DNA of 25,000 bases from Prototheca cutis (lineage: Eukaryota > Chlorophyta > Trebouxiophyceae > Chlorellales > Chlorellaceae), in NCBI GenBank assembly GCA_002897115.2, contig BCIH01000004.1:199543-224542 (forward strand), in the 5' to 3' direction. The position numbers were made by a program, and so were the translations under genes. A model generated the notes under the pieces. The model did no database searches and was not told the DNA's origin. It saw nothing but the letters and a program-made list of their open reading frames with translations. Shown piece after piece: positions 10,135 through 20,006 of the stretch; position 1 is the first letter of the stretch; each line of letters begins with the position of its first letter.

Positions 10135-12019
10135 AAAAAAAAAAAAAAAACCCCCCCCCCCCCCCCCCAAAAAAAAATAAAAAATAAAATAAAAAATAAA
10201 ATAAAATAAAATAAAATGCAAACAACAGACGGAGGTGTTGGGCAAGGGCGAACCTGGCATCAAGCTGACTGTGGGCACGGGTCTTGCCATGTACAACCTT
10301 GATAGCCACGAGGCGATCGTGGAGCCGGTGCAGGACCTGACGTGTATGGTGGCCTACTCCCGTGCGTCACGGACAATCGTGCTTTCTTTCCGGGGCACGG
10401 CATCCATGGCCAATGTGTGGCTGGACCTGCAGGTCTGGCGCGTGGCCCACCCCCCAGGCATCGGCTCCGTGCTGCACAACACCCAGCCCCTGGTGCACGC
10501 CGGGTTCCACGCGTGCTGGAAGGAACGCGGGTTTGGCGACGCGGTGATGAAGCGCGTGCACGAGCTCACGGGCATCCACGACGACGTCGACGAAGAGGAA
10601 GCACACGGGCACCTGGCCGCCGCGATCGCGAGGGACACAGGGCTCCTCCGGCACAGTGCGCAAGGGAGCGCCGTGCCTTTTTCCAGCTTGAGCCCCACCC
10701 CGGCGCCCAGTTTTGCACGACACAGCCAGAAATCGATCCGTGACTCAATCATCCTGGAGGAAGAGGACCTGGTGCCTGCGGTGGACCCAGAGCTCCTGTC
10801 CACCCTGTCGTTCAACGCAGGCAGGGCCAGCATGTCCTTGGAAGACGCCCTGGCCACGCAGCCCAGCAGCAACCCCATTGGCAATGGTCCCTCGGACAAA
10901 CTGCCTCCGGAACAAGGGCTTGATGGAGTGGGTGGTGCGGACACGCCGCGTGTGATTCGAACGCCATCTCAGGTGAGACGGTCGCCCGAGTTCCCCGGCG
11001 GCTGCGGCAGGGCGGCTGGCGACGGCAGCCCCGGCACGCAGCTTGAGGGGTCCAATGGAGAGAAGCCCTCCCCTGCCGCCGCCGCCAGTGACGGCAAGAC
11101 CGGAGAGGGTCCCTGGCGCGTGCTGTGCGTGGGGCATTCCCTCGGCGGCGCGCTGGCGTGCCTGGCGGCGATGGACATTGCGATGCTGGCGCAGCGCACG
11201 GCCCGGCGCCGTGGCATCCCGCGTGCCGCGGACGTGCTGTCCGTGAGCAGCTACACCTATGGCTGCCCGCGGCTGGGCAACCATGCCGCCGCAAAGCTCT
11301 ACGCCCGGGTCGTTCCCGACGGATGGGACGTGGTGCACCATAACGATGCCGTGGCTCGCAACGGCAAGTTCCTGCGGCTGTACAAACGAGCGGGGAAGCG
11401 GGTGGTGGTGTCGCCCACTGGCGACATGATTGTGCGCCCCTCACTGGCGGAGATTACCGTGCTGCGGGGCCACTCCTCCATCTCCGCGCACCTGCTGGCG
11501 TCCTACGGCCGGTCCATGGGCGCCGTGCTACGTCTGTCCATGACCCGGCCCGACAATGACCGGGCACTCAAGGGCATCGTGGCCCTCTCGGCCGCGCCCT
11601 ACGCCACCCAGATCCTGGAGTCGGGCGACACCGTCCTCGAGCCGGGACTCGTCCAGCGCATCCTCTCCCTGCGCGAAGAAATTGAAGAGGACAAAGCCAT
11701 GCGCCGTGCGCTTGCCGAGGGGACCAGCACAGATGACATTGCGCCGGCCGGTGCGGAAGAAGGCGGCGAGCCGCGCGAAGAAGACCCCGACGCTGCTGCG
11801 GCGGCCGCAGCTGAACGCGGTGACGCCACCGCTCCAGAGACCATCGGCACCGCCAAGCCCGCTGCGGAAGGAAAGTCAAAGCGGTGGTACCAGTGCAAGA
11901 AACTCGGCACACTGTTTGTGCCATTTGAGGGCCGCGGCAAGCAGCACCCACACGTCATACACGAGTTGGTTGCCGCTCTGTGGCACATGAGCAAGACAGC
12001 GCTGAGCCGCTCCTCCTGA
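8078..12019 (+). CDS. Polytopic membrane class 3 (DAGL-like) lipase
   Basis: Exons 8078-8293, 8506-8589, 8737-9942 and 10229-12019, all joined at phase 0, give 1098 residues. After a 70-residue soluble N-terminus come about eight hydrophobic segments (near 75-96, 111-134, 167-181, 187-213, 262-282, 331-356, 384-402, 405-436). The loop between the fifth and sixth holds four Cys (294, 300, 311, 323), so it is probably luminal or extracellular. The lipase_3 domain shows SFRGT (555-559), the nucleophile elbow GHSLGG with Ser806, YGCPRLGN, a probable Asp875 in HNDAVAR, and His917 or His923. This is the layout of sn-1-specific diacylglycerol lipases: membrane anchor plus cytosolic alpha/beta hydrolase that cuts acylglycerols. 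Animal DAGLs have four membrane spans; this protein has more. About 180 low-complexity residues are inserted before GHSLGG. Lipase identity is strong; the substrate is inferred. Confidence 0.9.
9943..10228 (+). other. Lipase intron 3, filled with homopolymers
   Basis: Donor GTGCGT at 9943 and acceptor CAACAG ending at 10228, phase 0, join ...KINN to TEVLGKG. The intron separates the membrane half from the catalytic half of the protein and contains the poly-C/poly-A array at 10100-10217. Confidence 0.85.
10100..10217. repeat. Alternating poly-C / poly-A tracts with (ATAAA)n tail
   Basis: In order: 25 C (10100-10124), 26 A (10125-10150), 18 C (10151-10168), then A-rich ATAAA-type units to 10217, eleven bases before the splice acceptor. 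Homopolymers of this length are prone to slippage, so exact lengths are uncertain. Confidence 0.95.
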
Positions 12020-12863
12020 GCTCGGACGCCCGGGATGCGACGCCAACGAGTACCGGACCGTGACATTCTAGGCGCGGCTGCTTTCCCCCTAAAGGGAGCC
12101 AAATGACCCCTAGTGGCCAACCCCCCTGCCAACGACCAGCAGTGATTTGTCTTCATTTCATCACCCTTGGCCCACGGTCCAGCAGCGACCATTGCAGCGC
12201 CATGCATACCTTGATTCCTTCTTGCAGCTTCAACGCCTGCGACACGCCCTATCACAGCGCCCTTTGTTCACCGTTCGGAACTGGACACACAGACCAGCGC
12301 CGTCTCTTTTGACCTGCCACGTGAACCTCTTTTGCGTGAGCTCCTGTGCCCTTTTCCCTCCTCAGTGCAGTGCGTCCCTGAGCCCTATCACGTGCATGAC
12401 TTGCTGCCAGGCACATAAACTCTGTCAGACCCATCCATCCGGTTGACTCCCCCAAAGAATGATGCATGGACATGGCAATGGCACCCTGAACCAAAAACCT
12501 GCACCCATGCCAGCTGTACTCATGTGCTCTGTCGCCTGACCATTGCGAACCCCGATTTGGTGGTGAAGTGAAGGTGTTACAGAGTGGAGGCCACAGCCAC
12601 ACGGAGTCAACCATGCAGCATTCAAGCCCTCTGAGCACCAGCAGCCGCGCCCTGAGGCCTGCAGGAGAGAGAATGGTTGCGGAGCATTGCGAGAGGAGGC
12701 AGCGGTGCTGGATGGCGGTGTTCTTGCAGGTGCAGATGCCGCAGACACAGTTCCAATTGCCCAAACCCGTAGCGGCAGGCCTGCTTCACTTGGTTCCCGT
12801 GAACCCTGCATCCCCCGCCGCACGGGCTGGATCCCACCGCTCAACACCAGCTCGCAAACACGC
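12020..12863. other. Convergent intergenic region, lipase / eS26
   Basis: This 844-base stretch lies between the lipase stop and the eS26 stop, so it holds both 3' UTRs. Several long frames cross it on both strands, including 12252-12764 minus and 12568-12978 plus. The plus frame overlaps the certain eS26 exon on the opposite strand. None shows a recognisable domain or phase-matched splice sites. I see no gene here. Confidence 0.55.
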
Positions 12864-13654
12864 TCACCGGTCAGTGCGGGGGCCGAAGCCCGGGCGCTTT
12901 GGCGGCTCCCTGTTCCTGCGGTTCTTCCTGGAGCGCACGCGCACAATCTTGGAGTGGATGGCGGCCGACACGCAGTAGTACACCTTCCTGCAAGTCAGTG
13001 GACCAGAAATGGAACCGATCGTTGAGTAGACTGGTCTCCTGTGGCCTGTTGCACGCGAGCCCTCACAGCCTTGGCCACATGTGCACCAGGAGTAATTCTG
13101 CAAACTGCACAGCAAACGACATCCCTTCCTGAACCAACTACCACGCACCGGTAGATCTTGGGAAGAGCGTAGTCTGCGGAAAGGGAGACGAAAAGGGCGG
13201 AACAGAGTGAATACGAGTGGCTCTCACATCACGGCTGCACCACCCCCCGGCCAGGCTCGGGGGCTCGCCGGCCGACGGCCGTGAGCCGTGCGAGCACTCA
13301 AGCACCCAACTCCACCGCAACCGTCCTCGAAACTCGGCGCGCCAGCCGCCCCACATCTAAACGGCAACTTACTGTCGATGACGCAGGCCTCCTGCAGATC
13401 ACGGATGGCCGAGGCATCCACCATGTTCCTTACAATGAAGCGCTTGATGGCCTTGTCCTTGGGCACCAGCACCCCGGACGACTCGCAGCGCACGCGCTTG
13501 ACCTGTACATACGCAACGTTCAAGGAGTTTATACGGGTCCTCAGCTATGCTTCACGGCGGGCAGTGCATCCCAAGGCCCGGCGTCGCCCTGCCCAGCACG
13601 CACATGGCCGCGGCCGTGCTTGTTGCGACCTCCGTTCCTCCGCTTCTTCGTCAT
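12864..13654 (-). CDS. RPS26: 40S ribosomal protein eS26
   Basis: Exons 13654-13604, 13502-13373, 13173-13149 and 12987-12864 join in frame to 109 residues. The sequence follows eS26 throughout: [69 protein letters not shown]. It is a structural protein of the small subunit near the mRNA exit channel. Human eS26 binds zinc through two CxxC pairs. Here each pair keeps only one Cys: CESS at the first and YCVSAA at the second. The protein ends GPRTDR followed by TGA, shorter than plant eS26 with its Pro-rich tail. The stop lies inside a good donor sequence (CGGTGAGC), so a further 3' exon cannot be excluded. The gene is divergent from the starch kinase gene. Confidence 0.95.
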
Positions 13655-14251
13655 GGTTGCTGCTGTCGGATACCAATAGGTCCCAAAGAGGAAGAGCACG
13701 GGCTCGTTCTGTGGATAGTAAGGCGGCAATGGGGGCCGGGGCTAAGGCGGCATTCCGTGCTTTCTTTCGCCAGTGCCCCGTGCTCATTTTGGCCAGGCCC
13801 GGAGCCCTCCCAAAATTTGGGGAAGGCGGACGGGAGCTGCTTCTAGCCAATTTCCGCCAGCGCATGCCAGAAACGCCGTGATCACTGGTCCATCGCGTGT
13901 CTCTTCGAACACTGTCATAGAACATTGTCGATTGCTGCATCAGTGGCGTACAGGCACTGCTCTGAGAGGTCGAGGTCGAGGAGCGCAGGCTGCCTTGCCA
14001 ACCCTTGACCGTCCTATCCGGGGGGACCTGAACAGAGCCATGCACGCCCACCTTGTCGGGCGCAGTGCATGTCTATCGATTGGCAAACCCTTGCTCTGTA
14101 CAGCTCCATCGCGTACTCATCGCCAGGGGCCTGTGCAAGGTGCACAGGAGTATGGGTTCACGATTCGATGGGGGGGCCCCTTGCGTGCAACAGCCTGCCT
14201 TGCGCCCGGCATGCAGGCCTGCAATCGCGCTCCTCTGCAGCTGCGTTGATC
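13655..14251. promoter_or_regulatory. Divergent intergenic region, eS26 / phosphoglucan, water dikinase
   Basis: This interval separates the eS26 start (13654, minus) from the tentative PWD start (14252, plus) and should carry both promoters. Part of it may be a 5' exon or a longer transit peptide of PWD, because its frame is open back to an ATG at 14069. No clear promoter element is visible. Confidence 0.5.
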
Positions 14252-16363
14252 ATGCTGGCCAGATCTTCCAATTATGCACTATTGAATGGTTTTTTTCAAT
14301 TCATTGTCACAGGGGATGGAGGCATTAGGCTCCGCAGACCCTCCCACGGCGCCGTAGGCCCACGCCTGGCACCCAGCCTGCCACGCCCTGGGTCGCGCCT
14401 CACAGCGGTGGCCGCATCGTCTGCCCGTGTCGAAGTGGAGGTGCGTGTGCAGCGGGATGTAGGTTACGGCGCCTCGATGCGCGTGGTGGGCGCCGGGCCA
14501 GCGCTGGGGGACTGGCAGCCCGAGCGTGGCGTGGAGCTCTGCTGGAGTGAGGGCAATGTCTGGCGCGGCGCGCTGCCAATTAACCCTGGGACTGACCTAG
14601 AGTTCAAGGTGTGGGTTTTCGTGGGCTGGGGAGGGCTGCTGTCGAAGTGTTGTGCATGGTGGCAGGTTGAGGGATGGCCGTGTGCCTGTCGGCAGGCAGT
14701 GCCTTTGTCAAGGGCCTTACGAGTGAAAACCCAAATTCTGCAAGTAAACCCCACATTCAACCACACACTCTCTCCTATGGCTTCAGTTTGTGCGCATGAG
14801 CGAGTACGGTGCCGAGTGGGAACCCGGCAATAACCACCGGATATCAACTGACGTCGCTGCCGGTGCGGAGGTGGAGCTACGGTGGGGTCGGGCAGGCCAG
14901 GACAGCCATGGCCATGGCCAAACTGGTGCCACCGCGCCTGGGCAGCCAAAGCCGGCTGCTGTCACCGGCCCAGACGAGGGAACCAGGGCTCGAGCTCGGT
15001 GGGCGGGCGCGGCGCCGACGTTCATGCGGAGCAACGAGTTCGGCAGTGAACGGCAGGGCCAATGGGACGAGGCCGGACTGGAGGGCGCCTGCCGGGCTCT
15101 TGTGCGAGGTGACCGAGAGGCCACAAGCTGGCTGCAAAAGCTGGAGGTGGTCGAGCGGCTGTTGGTCGAGGACGCGCCCCGCCGGCGGCCGGGCCTGGAC
15201 GCCGTTGCGTCGGCCTATGTCTACCTCCAGTGGGTGAACAACGGCACGCTGGGCTGCGCCGAGAGCGGTGGGCACCATCGACCCAACCGCCACGCCGAAC
15301 TCGCCCGGGCCATGTTCAAGAGCCTGGAGTGGGTGCACGGCGAAGCCTTGGTCATGCAGGGTCAAGGGCCGACGAGTACGGGGACGGACAGCAGTTCGAC
15401 CTCGCCTTCCGCAGCCACCACCGCCTCAGCCGCCGCAGCTTTAGCGGTGCTGTCGCGGCGACTGGCAGCCCGACTGCCAAGCTTTGATGCGGCGTACATG
15501 GCGGCGACACCGCTCACCCGCATCCGTGACATTGCTCACCGTAACGACATTCCCCAAGAGCTGAAGCAAGAAATCAAGCACACACTGCAGAACAAGCTCC
15601 ACCGCAATGCTGGACCCGAGGATCTTGTAGCCACGGAAGCCATGCTCCACCGCGTAACAGAAAAACCTGGTGCGTGTGGGTGGGTGGGTGTTGGAGGGGA
15701 GAAGTCATTGCATGAGTACCATTCCACACATCCTTACTTTGCTCACACCCTCTGACAATAATAACAGGCAAGTACAGCGAGGGATTTGTAAACGAATTTC
15801 GCACTTTCTTCAAGGAGCTGTCAGATTTTTTCAATGCTGGGTCGCTCACCGACTCGCTTGCGGCCATCAAGCCGGGCCTGGACGATGCTGCAGAGCTTCA
15901 GGTGCTGCTGGAGAGTGTTCAGATTGTCCCGTGGAAATGTTGCACCGGGCGCTTGCATGAGGGGGTTGGCCCGGACGTGCCAAGGCTCTCCCCTACCCTC
16001 TGCAAGGCCGTCCCTGAATCCTGGTGCTGTATTACGACTGACACATCAACCGCTTTCCAACTTTCTAGTCATGCTCAATAATACTGTGCGCAGGTCATGG
16101 ACCGTTTCCTGGTGGCCAAGGCCAAGCTGGATAGCTCTGGGTCCGGGGCGGGGATGGATGACGTAATGGATGCGCTGCATGCGCTGGGCACGCTGCGCGC
16201 ACTGCTCTGCAGCCGTCTGGCCTCGGGCCTCCGGGATGATGTGCCTGACAAAGTGCTCGCCACGCGCCAAAAGCGAGTAGTAGTTTGCATGGGTTGAATT
16301 TGGATTGGATTGGGTTAGGCAATAATGATCATAACTGTTTCTTTCTTTGAGAGTGTGTGTGTG

Positions 16364-16432
<69 letters not shown>

Positions 16433-19400
16433 CTGGTGAGACTGGGAGTCACTGGGGGTCACTGGGAGTCATTTGTGGTGATGTGGGACAGATGTCCTGT
16501 GGGAGGAATGGCTGGCAATGGACCTCCCCTATCTCCCAACAGCAAAACATAAGAAGAAGAAATAAAACAAAAAAAAGAGCAATTCTCCCAATCTCCCTCA
16601 GGTGGCGGTTGGCGGAATTCCAGGCAGAGGACTATTCATTTGTGCTGCTGTCGCGATTTGACAATCTGCTGGAGGCCAAGGGCGGGGCCGAAGCGCTGGC
16701 GTCAGGGCCCGACGCAGCGTGGGGTCTGCCCCTGGGTGCCCTGGTCCTGGGCCTCCGGCAGCTGGGTCTGGGTTCGAGCCCCAGCACGGCGAGAGAGTGC
16801 ATGGCCATGGAATCTGAACTCGCCACCTGGCAGCGTCTCGGCACCTTTGACCAGCGGGACAGTGCCCTACGCCTCAAGGCCACCGTCCAGCGCCTCCGCC
16901 GGCTGACGCAGGGGGTGTCCGAGCTCCTCCTGGCACATCTGTCTGCCCGTGCTGCCGCCCTCGGCAATGCCCTTGGTGTCGACAAAGACATCAGCATGGG
17001 TAGGCTTGTTGTCCTTTCGTGTGTTTGATGAGGAAGATTTTTTCGAGGGAAGCTCTCCATGGGTCTCTGGCACGGCCTCATTTGTGATACCAACACACAC
17101 ACGCACACACACACGCACACACACTGGGCAAACTCCTGCCCTAACAATGCATGCAGTGTTTACCGAGGCGGAGATCCGGTCCAGCATTGTTTTCCAACTT
17201 TCCAAACTTGCGGCAACGGTGCTCAAGGCAACGGCCCTGGTTGCTGGTGGCTCACCGCTGGACGTGGTGGTTGGTGGCATGGCTTCAGGCGTCCTTCGCG
17301 CCGTCGACAGCTTGACGCCAGAGGCTGTGGGACAAGAGGTGAGTGTTATTGGTCTTCTTAGGGTTGTTGACCTGAATGGGCTCAAAACTGGTCATTCACG
17401 CCAACCCGGGCATCGACCCTCTGCAGCCGACGGTGCTGGTTGTGCACTCGGCGACGGGGGATGAAGAGGTGGGCTCACTGGGACCCAACCTCCGGGGCAT
17501 CATCCTGCGACAGGAACTCCCGCACCTCAGTCACCTCGGTGAGAAGATGGGCCTTTGATGTGCTGCAATGTGTTGTCGTTCATGGTGGATGTCTCAGGGA
17601 ACCGCTGGCGCTTACGCATGCCGACTGCATCATCGACGGGTCCCCCCTTGTTCCTGCTACAAACATGCTTGAACCAGCCGACCCTGCAACCCAGCAACCA
17701 CCACCCATACTACCTGCTACACAGGCGTGCGGGCCAGGCAGGAGCGGGTACCGTTTGTGTTGGTGGCGGATGCTGATTACTATACCCAGTGCATCGAGCC
17801 CTTGCTGGGCAAGACGGTGGAGCTCAACTGCATCCCTGATGCCACAGCGTTGAAAGAGCGGAAGAGAGCCCTGACGGAACCTCGGGCCAAGGACGAGAAT
17901 GCCGGTACAGAGCCGCTTGCCAGTCCTGTGACCGCTGCCAAACCCACACTCGTCCGCAGCCTGGATCCAAAGCACTGCGTGATCCCGCTCGTCGAAGCAA
18001 AGCACGAGACCTCCGGGGCCAAAGCCGCTGCCTGTGCCCGCCTGGCGGTGCTTTCCAAAGAAAGCGAACACGATGCTGTGGCGCAATTTTCCGCACCGGC
18101 CGGTGTGGTGCTGGGCTATGGGACGATGGAGGCTGCCATACAGGTGAGGTGCCGAGGCGCTTATGGGGGGGGGGGCCCTGTATGATGTCTTCATTTGGCC
18201 TTAGGATTGTTGAGCGGCATAGCCCTACAAGTATTGGGACCTTTTGGGTTTGGCCAGCATCCCGTCGTTTGTTTAGAGTAGAAGCACGAAAATCGTTTTC
18301 TGCTGTTGCTGCGCAAGGGAATGGCAGCGCAGTTGATCCTGCCCCGCCCCTCCTCCTCATTACAGGCGGCGGGGAGGCAGAAAGAGTACGATGGTCTTCT
18401 TGACCAGCTGGATGGGCTGCTCAATGGCGACGAGCCCTCTGCCAGTGAGCTGGACGCACTCACCTCTGAAATCCAGGCGCTGATTCTGCAGGCACCCCTG
18501 CCGGGCAATGTGAGCAAGGGGTAGGGGGCGCTTGCCATGCCCGGATCACTGGGCAGGGTGGTCACCCCACCAGGTGGCCTTGGTCTGGTCGTGTGGAGCC
18601 ATCAAACAGTCACTGCGCGAGCCCTTCACAGGAACCGCCTCGATGCTGTGCAGGTGCTCAAGGCGGTGCAGGCGGCCTTCCCCGGAGCTGATGCTGTCAT
18701 TGCACGATCTTCGGCAAACGTGGAGGATCTTGCCGGCCTGAGCGGTGCGCGTACTGGGGTTGAATGGATTTCTTGTATGCTGGGAAAGAAGCTCCCTGTG
18801 TCGATGGTGCGTTTTGGGCTTCCAGCTGGTCATAACCCCCCTTCCCCCCGGTGGGAAACTCACGCAAGCATTCATGTGCACGACCCACAGGTGCGGGGCT
18901 GTACGACTCTATTCCTGGCATCGAGATTAAGAGCACTGAGCAACTGCAGCGTGGCGTGCAGGCGGTGTGGGGTTCGCTGTTCAGCCGGCGGGCTGCTCTG
19001 AGTCGGGCGGCGGCCGGTGTGCCCTCCTGTGCTGCGGTCATGGCTGTTCTGATTCAGCCTCAGCTTGCACCAGACCTATCGTTTGTGCTGCACACAGCAC
19101 ACCCCGTCAGCAAGGACCCTAAGACCATGTGGGCCGAAGTGGCTCCAGGCCAAGGCGAAGTCCTCGCCGCAGGTGGGATTAGCCTTGTTTTCTAGGCCGG
19201 ATGTTGTTGAAAATGCGACAAGTGGGGGTCCTGGCCGGATTCCTGTACTTTCCTCCTCCCAAGCGGTGATTCGGCTTCATAGGACTGCCCTCTATCCAGC
19301 CAAACAGCCAACTCCATCCGACTCAAACATGCAGGCACCAACGGCAGTGCATGGCGAATGGAGATCACCAAGGCGTCTGGCAAAGGCCGTATGCTGAGCT

Positions 19401-19880
19401 TTGCCAATTTCAGCCAAGCGTGGATGCCCGCAAACAAGGGTGGAGTGGAGCTGCAGCTGGTCACCGTCGATTACAGCTCACAGGCATTATCTGGTACGAT
19501 ATCTGTTCACACGGTGACGGATGGCAGTGGTGTCTTTACTGCTGGCTGGTGTCCTAGTTTGGAATGCTCCCTCTGGGGCAACGATACATGTGTCACTCCA
19601 GTTGGGGCATGGGTGCACAGCTGGGAGCAGCTCGGTTCTTTCAAATGGGCATGCCTAGGGGAGTAGGGCACCAGGTGAACCAGAAACACATTCCCCTGTG
19701 ACACAGACACACACGCATATTTCAATGCACGCAGGCTCCCCGGATGCGAGAAAACAACTGGCGCAGCGTCTGGCGGGTGTGGGCAGCTTCCTGGAAACTT
19801 CCTTTTGCGCTGCCCAGGACGTGGAAGGCTGCATTACCAACGGCGAGATGTGGATCGTCCAGGCACGCCCACAGCCCTGA
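14252..19880 (+). CDS. PWD: Phosphoglucan, water dikinase (PWD/GWD3)
   Basis: The thirteen exons are 14252-14608, 14787-15669, 15768-15901, 16094-16272, 16602-16999, 17157-17338, 17427-17538, 17725-18143, 18366-18509, 18654-18744, 18891-19172, 19335-19493 and 19735-19880. All phases match, giving 1161 residues, close to the plant enzyme (about 1200). PWD transfers the beta-phosphate of ATP to C3 of glucose in pre-phosphorylated starch, with water as second acceptor, in the plastid. An Arg/Ser/Pro-rich N-terminus suits a transit peptide. A CBM20 starch-binding domain follows ([11 protein letters not shown], then [22 protein letters not shown] across exons 1-2). The central region includes [19 protein letters not shown]. 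The catalytic-His motif [14 protein letters not shown] is split by intron 7. The PPDK-type ATP-binding domain has [18 protein letters not shown] and [14 protein letters not shown]. Intron 4 is GC-AG. The start is tentative: ATG 14069 is an in-frame alternative, and an acceptor-like site at 14312 suggests a further 5' intron. Confidence 0.95.
16367..16432. repeat. Poly-G homopolymer, 66 bases
   Basis: An unbroken G run follows a short GT repeat (16353-16362) and the sequence GGGA. On the transcribed RNA it would be G-rich and could form G-quadruplexes. The length given in the assembly may not be accurate. Confidence 0.95.
16439..16471 (+). repeat. Three 10-base tandem repeats next to the poly-G run
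   Basis: ACTGGGAGTC, ACTGGGGGTC and ACTGGGAGTC follow each other directly. This G-rich minisatellite extends the G-rich character of intron 4 of PWD. Confidence 0.85.
17091..17125. repeat. (CA)n microsatellite in PWD intron 5
   Basis: A CA dinucleotide run with two CG interruptions lies about 30 bases before the splice acceptor ending at 17156. Confidence 0.9.
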
Positions 19881-20006
19881 GCACACGATTTCTTAGGCAC
19901 AGTGGCTGTGTTCTCAATTTTTGTTCCACCTTCAGCCAGTAGCCTTGTTGCCCCCTACTTTGGGTCTTCTGCGTGGAAGCTCCTTTCGTTGACACAAGCC
20001 CACCAG
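19881..20006. other. Short convergent intergenic region, PWD / MAPR
   Basis: Only 126 bases separate the PWD stop (19880) from the MAPR stop (20007, opposite strand). The two 3' UTRs very likely overlap as antisense transcripts. No distinct terminator signal is visible. Confidence 0.6.

Larger units (their letters stand above)
16273..16601 (+). other. PWD intron 4: GC-AG, with long poly-G
   Basis: The preceding exon ends CGCCAAAA and the intron begins GCGAGT. It is phase 2 and matches the acceptor CCCTCAG ending at 16601, giving RQK-WRLAEF as in plant PWD. Every GT in the next 40 bases gives the wrong phase or reaches a stop. The intron carries the 66-base G run and a short tandem repeat. 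Confidence 0.75.

Noticed and set aside
9898..10309. Minus-strand frames with long Phe and Gly runs
   Set aside because: They translate the poly-A and poly-C tracts of a lipase intron and are not proteins.
10745..11444. Long minus-strand frames opposite the lipase catalytic exon
   Set aside because: They are shadows of a GC-rich coding exon; they have no domains and the plus strand carries the lipase motifs.
12252..12764. 170-residue minus frame with Cys cluster (CVCGICTC)
   Set aside because: It starts downstream of the eS26 stop, lacks phase-matched splice sites and shows no known metal-binding spacing; probably 3' UTR.
16028..16041. 14-base repeat TGTATTACGACTGA also present near 2668
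   Set aside because: Roughly one such match is expected by chance, and the flanks share nothing.
16046..16552. Poly-Pro or poly-Gly frames over 16357-16462
   Set aside because: They are translations of the 66-base G run in PWD intron 4.
16764..16785. T-arm-like hairpin of a tRNA (CTGGG-TTCGAGC-CCCAG)
   Set aside because: It lies inside a conserved coding exon of PWD, and there is no matching acceptor stem or anticodon arm upstream.
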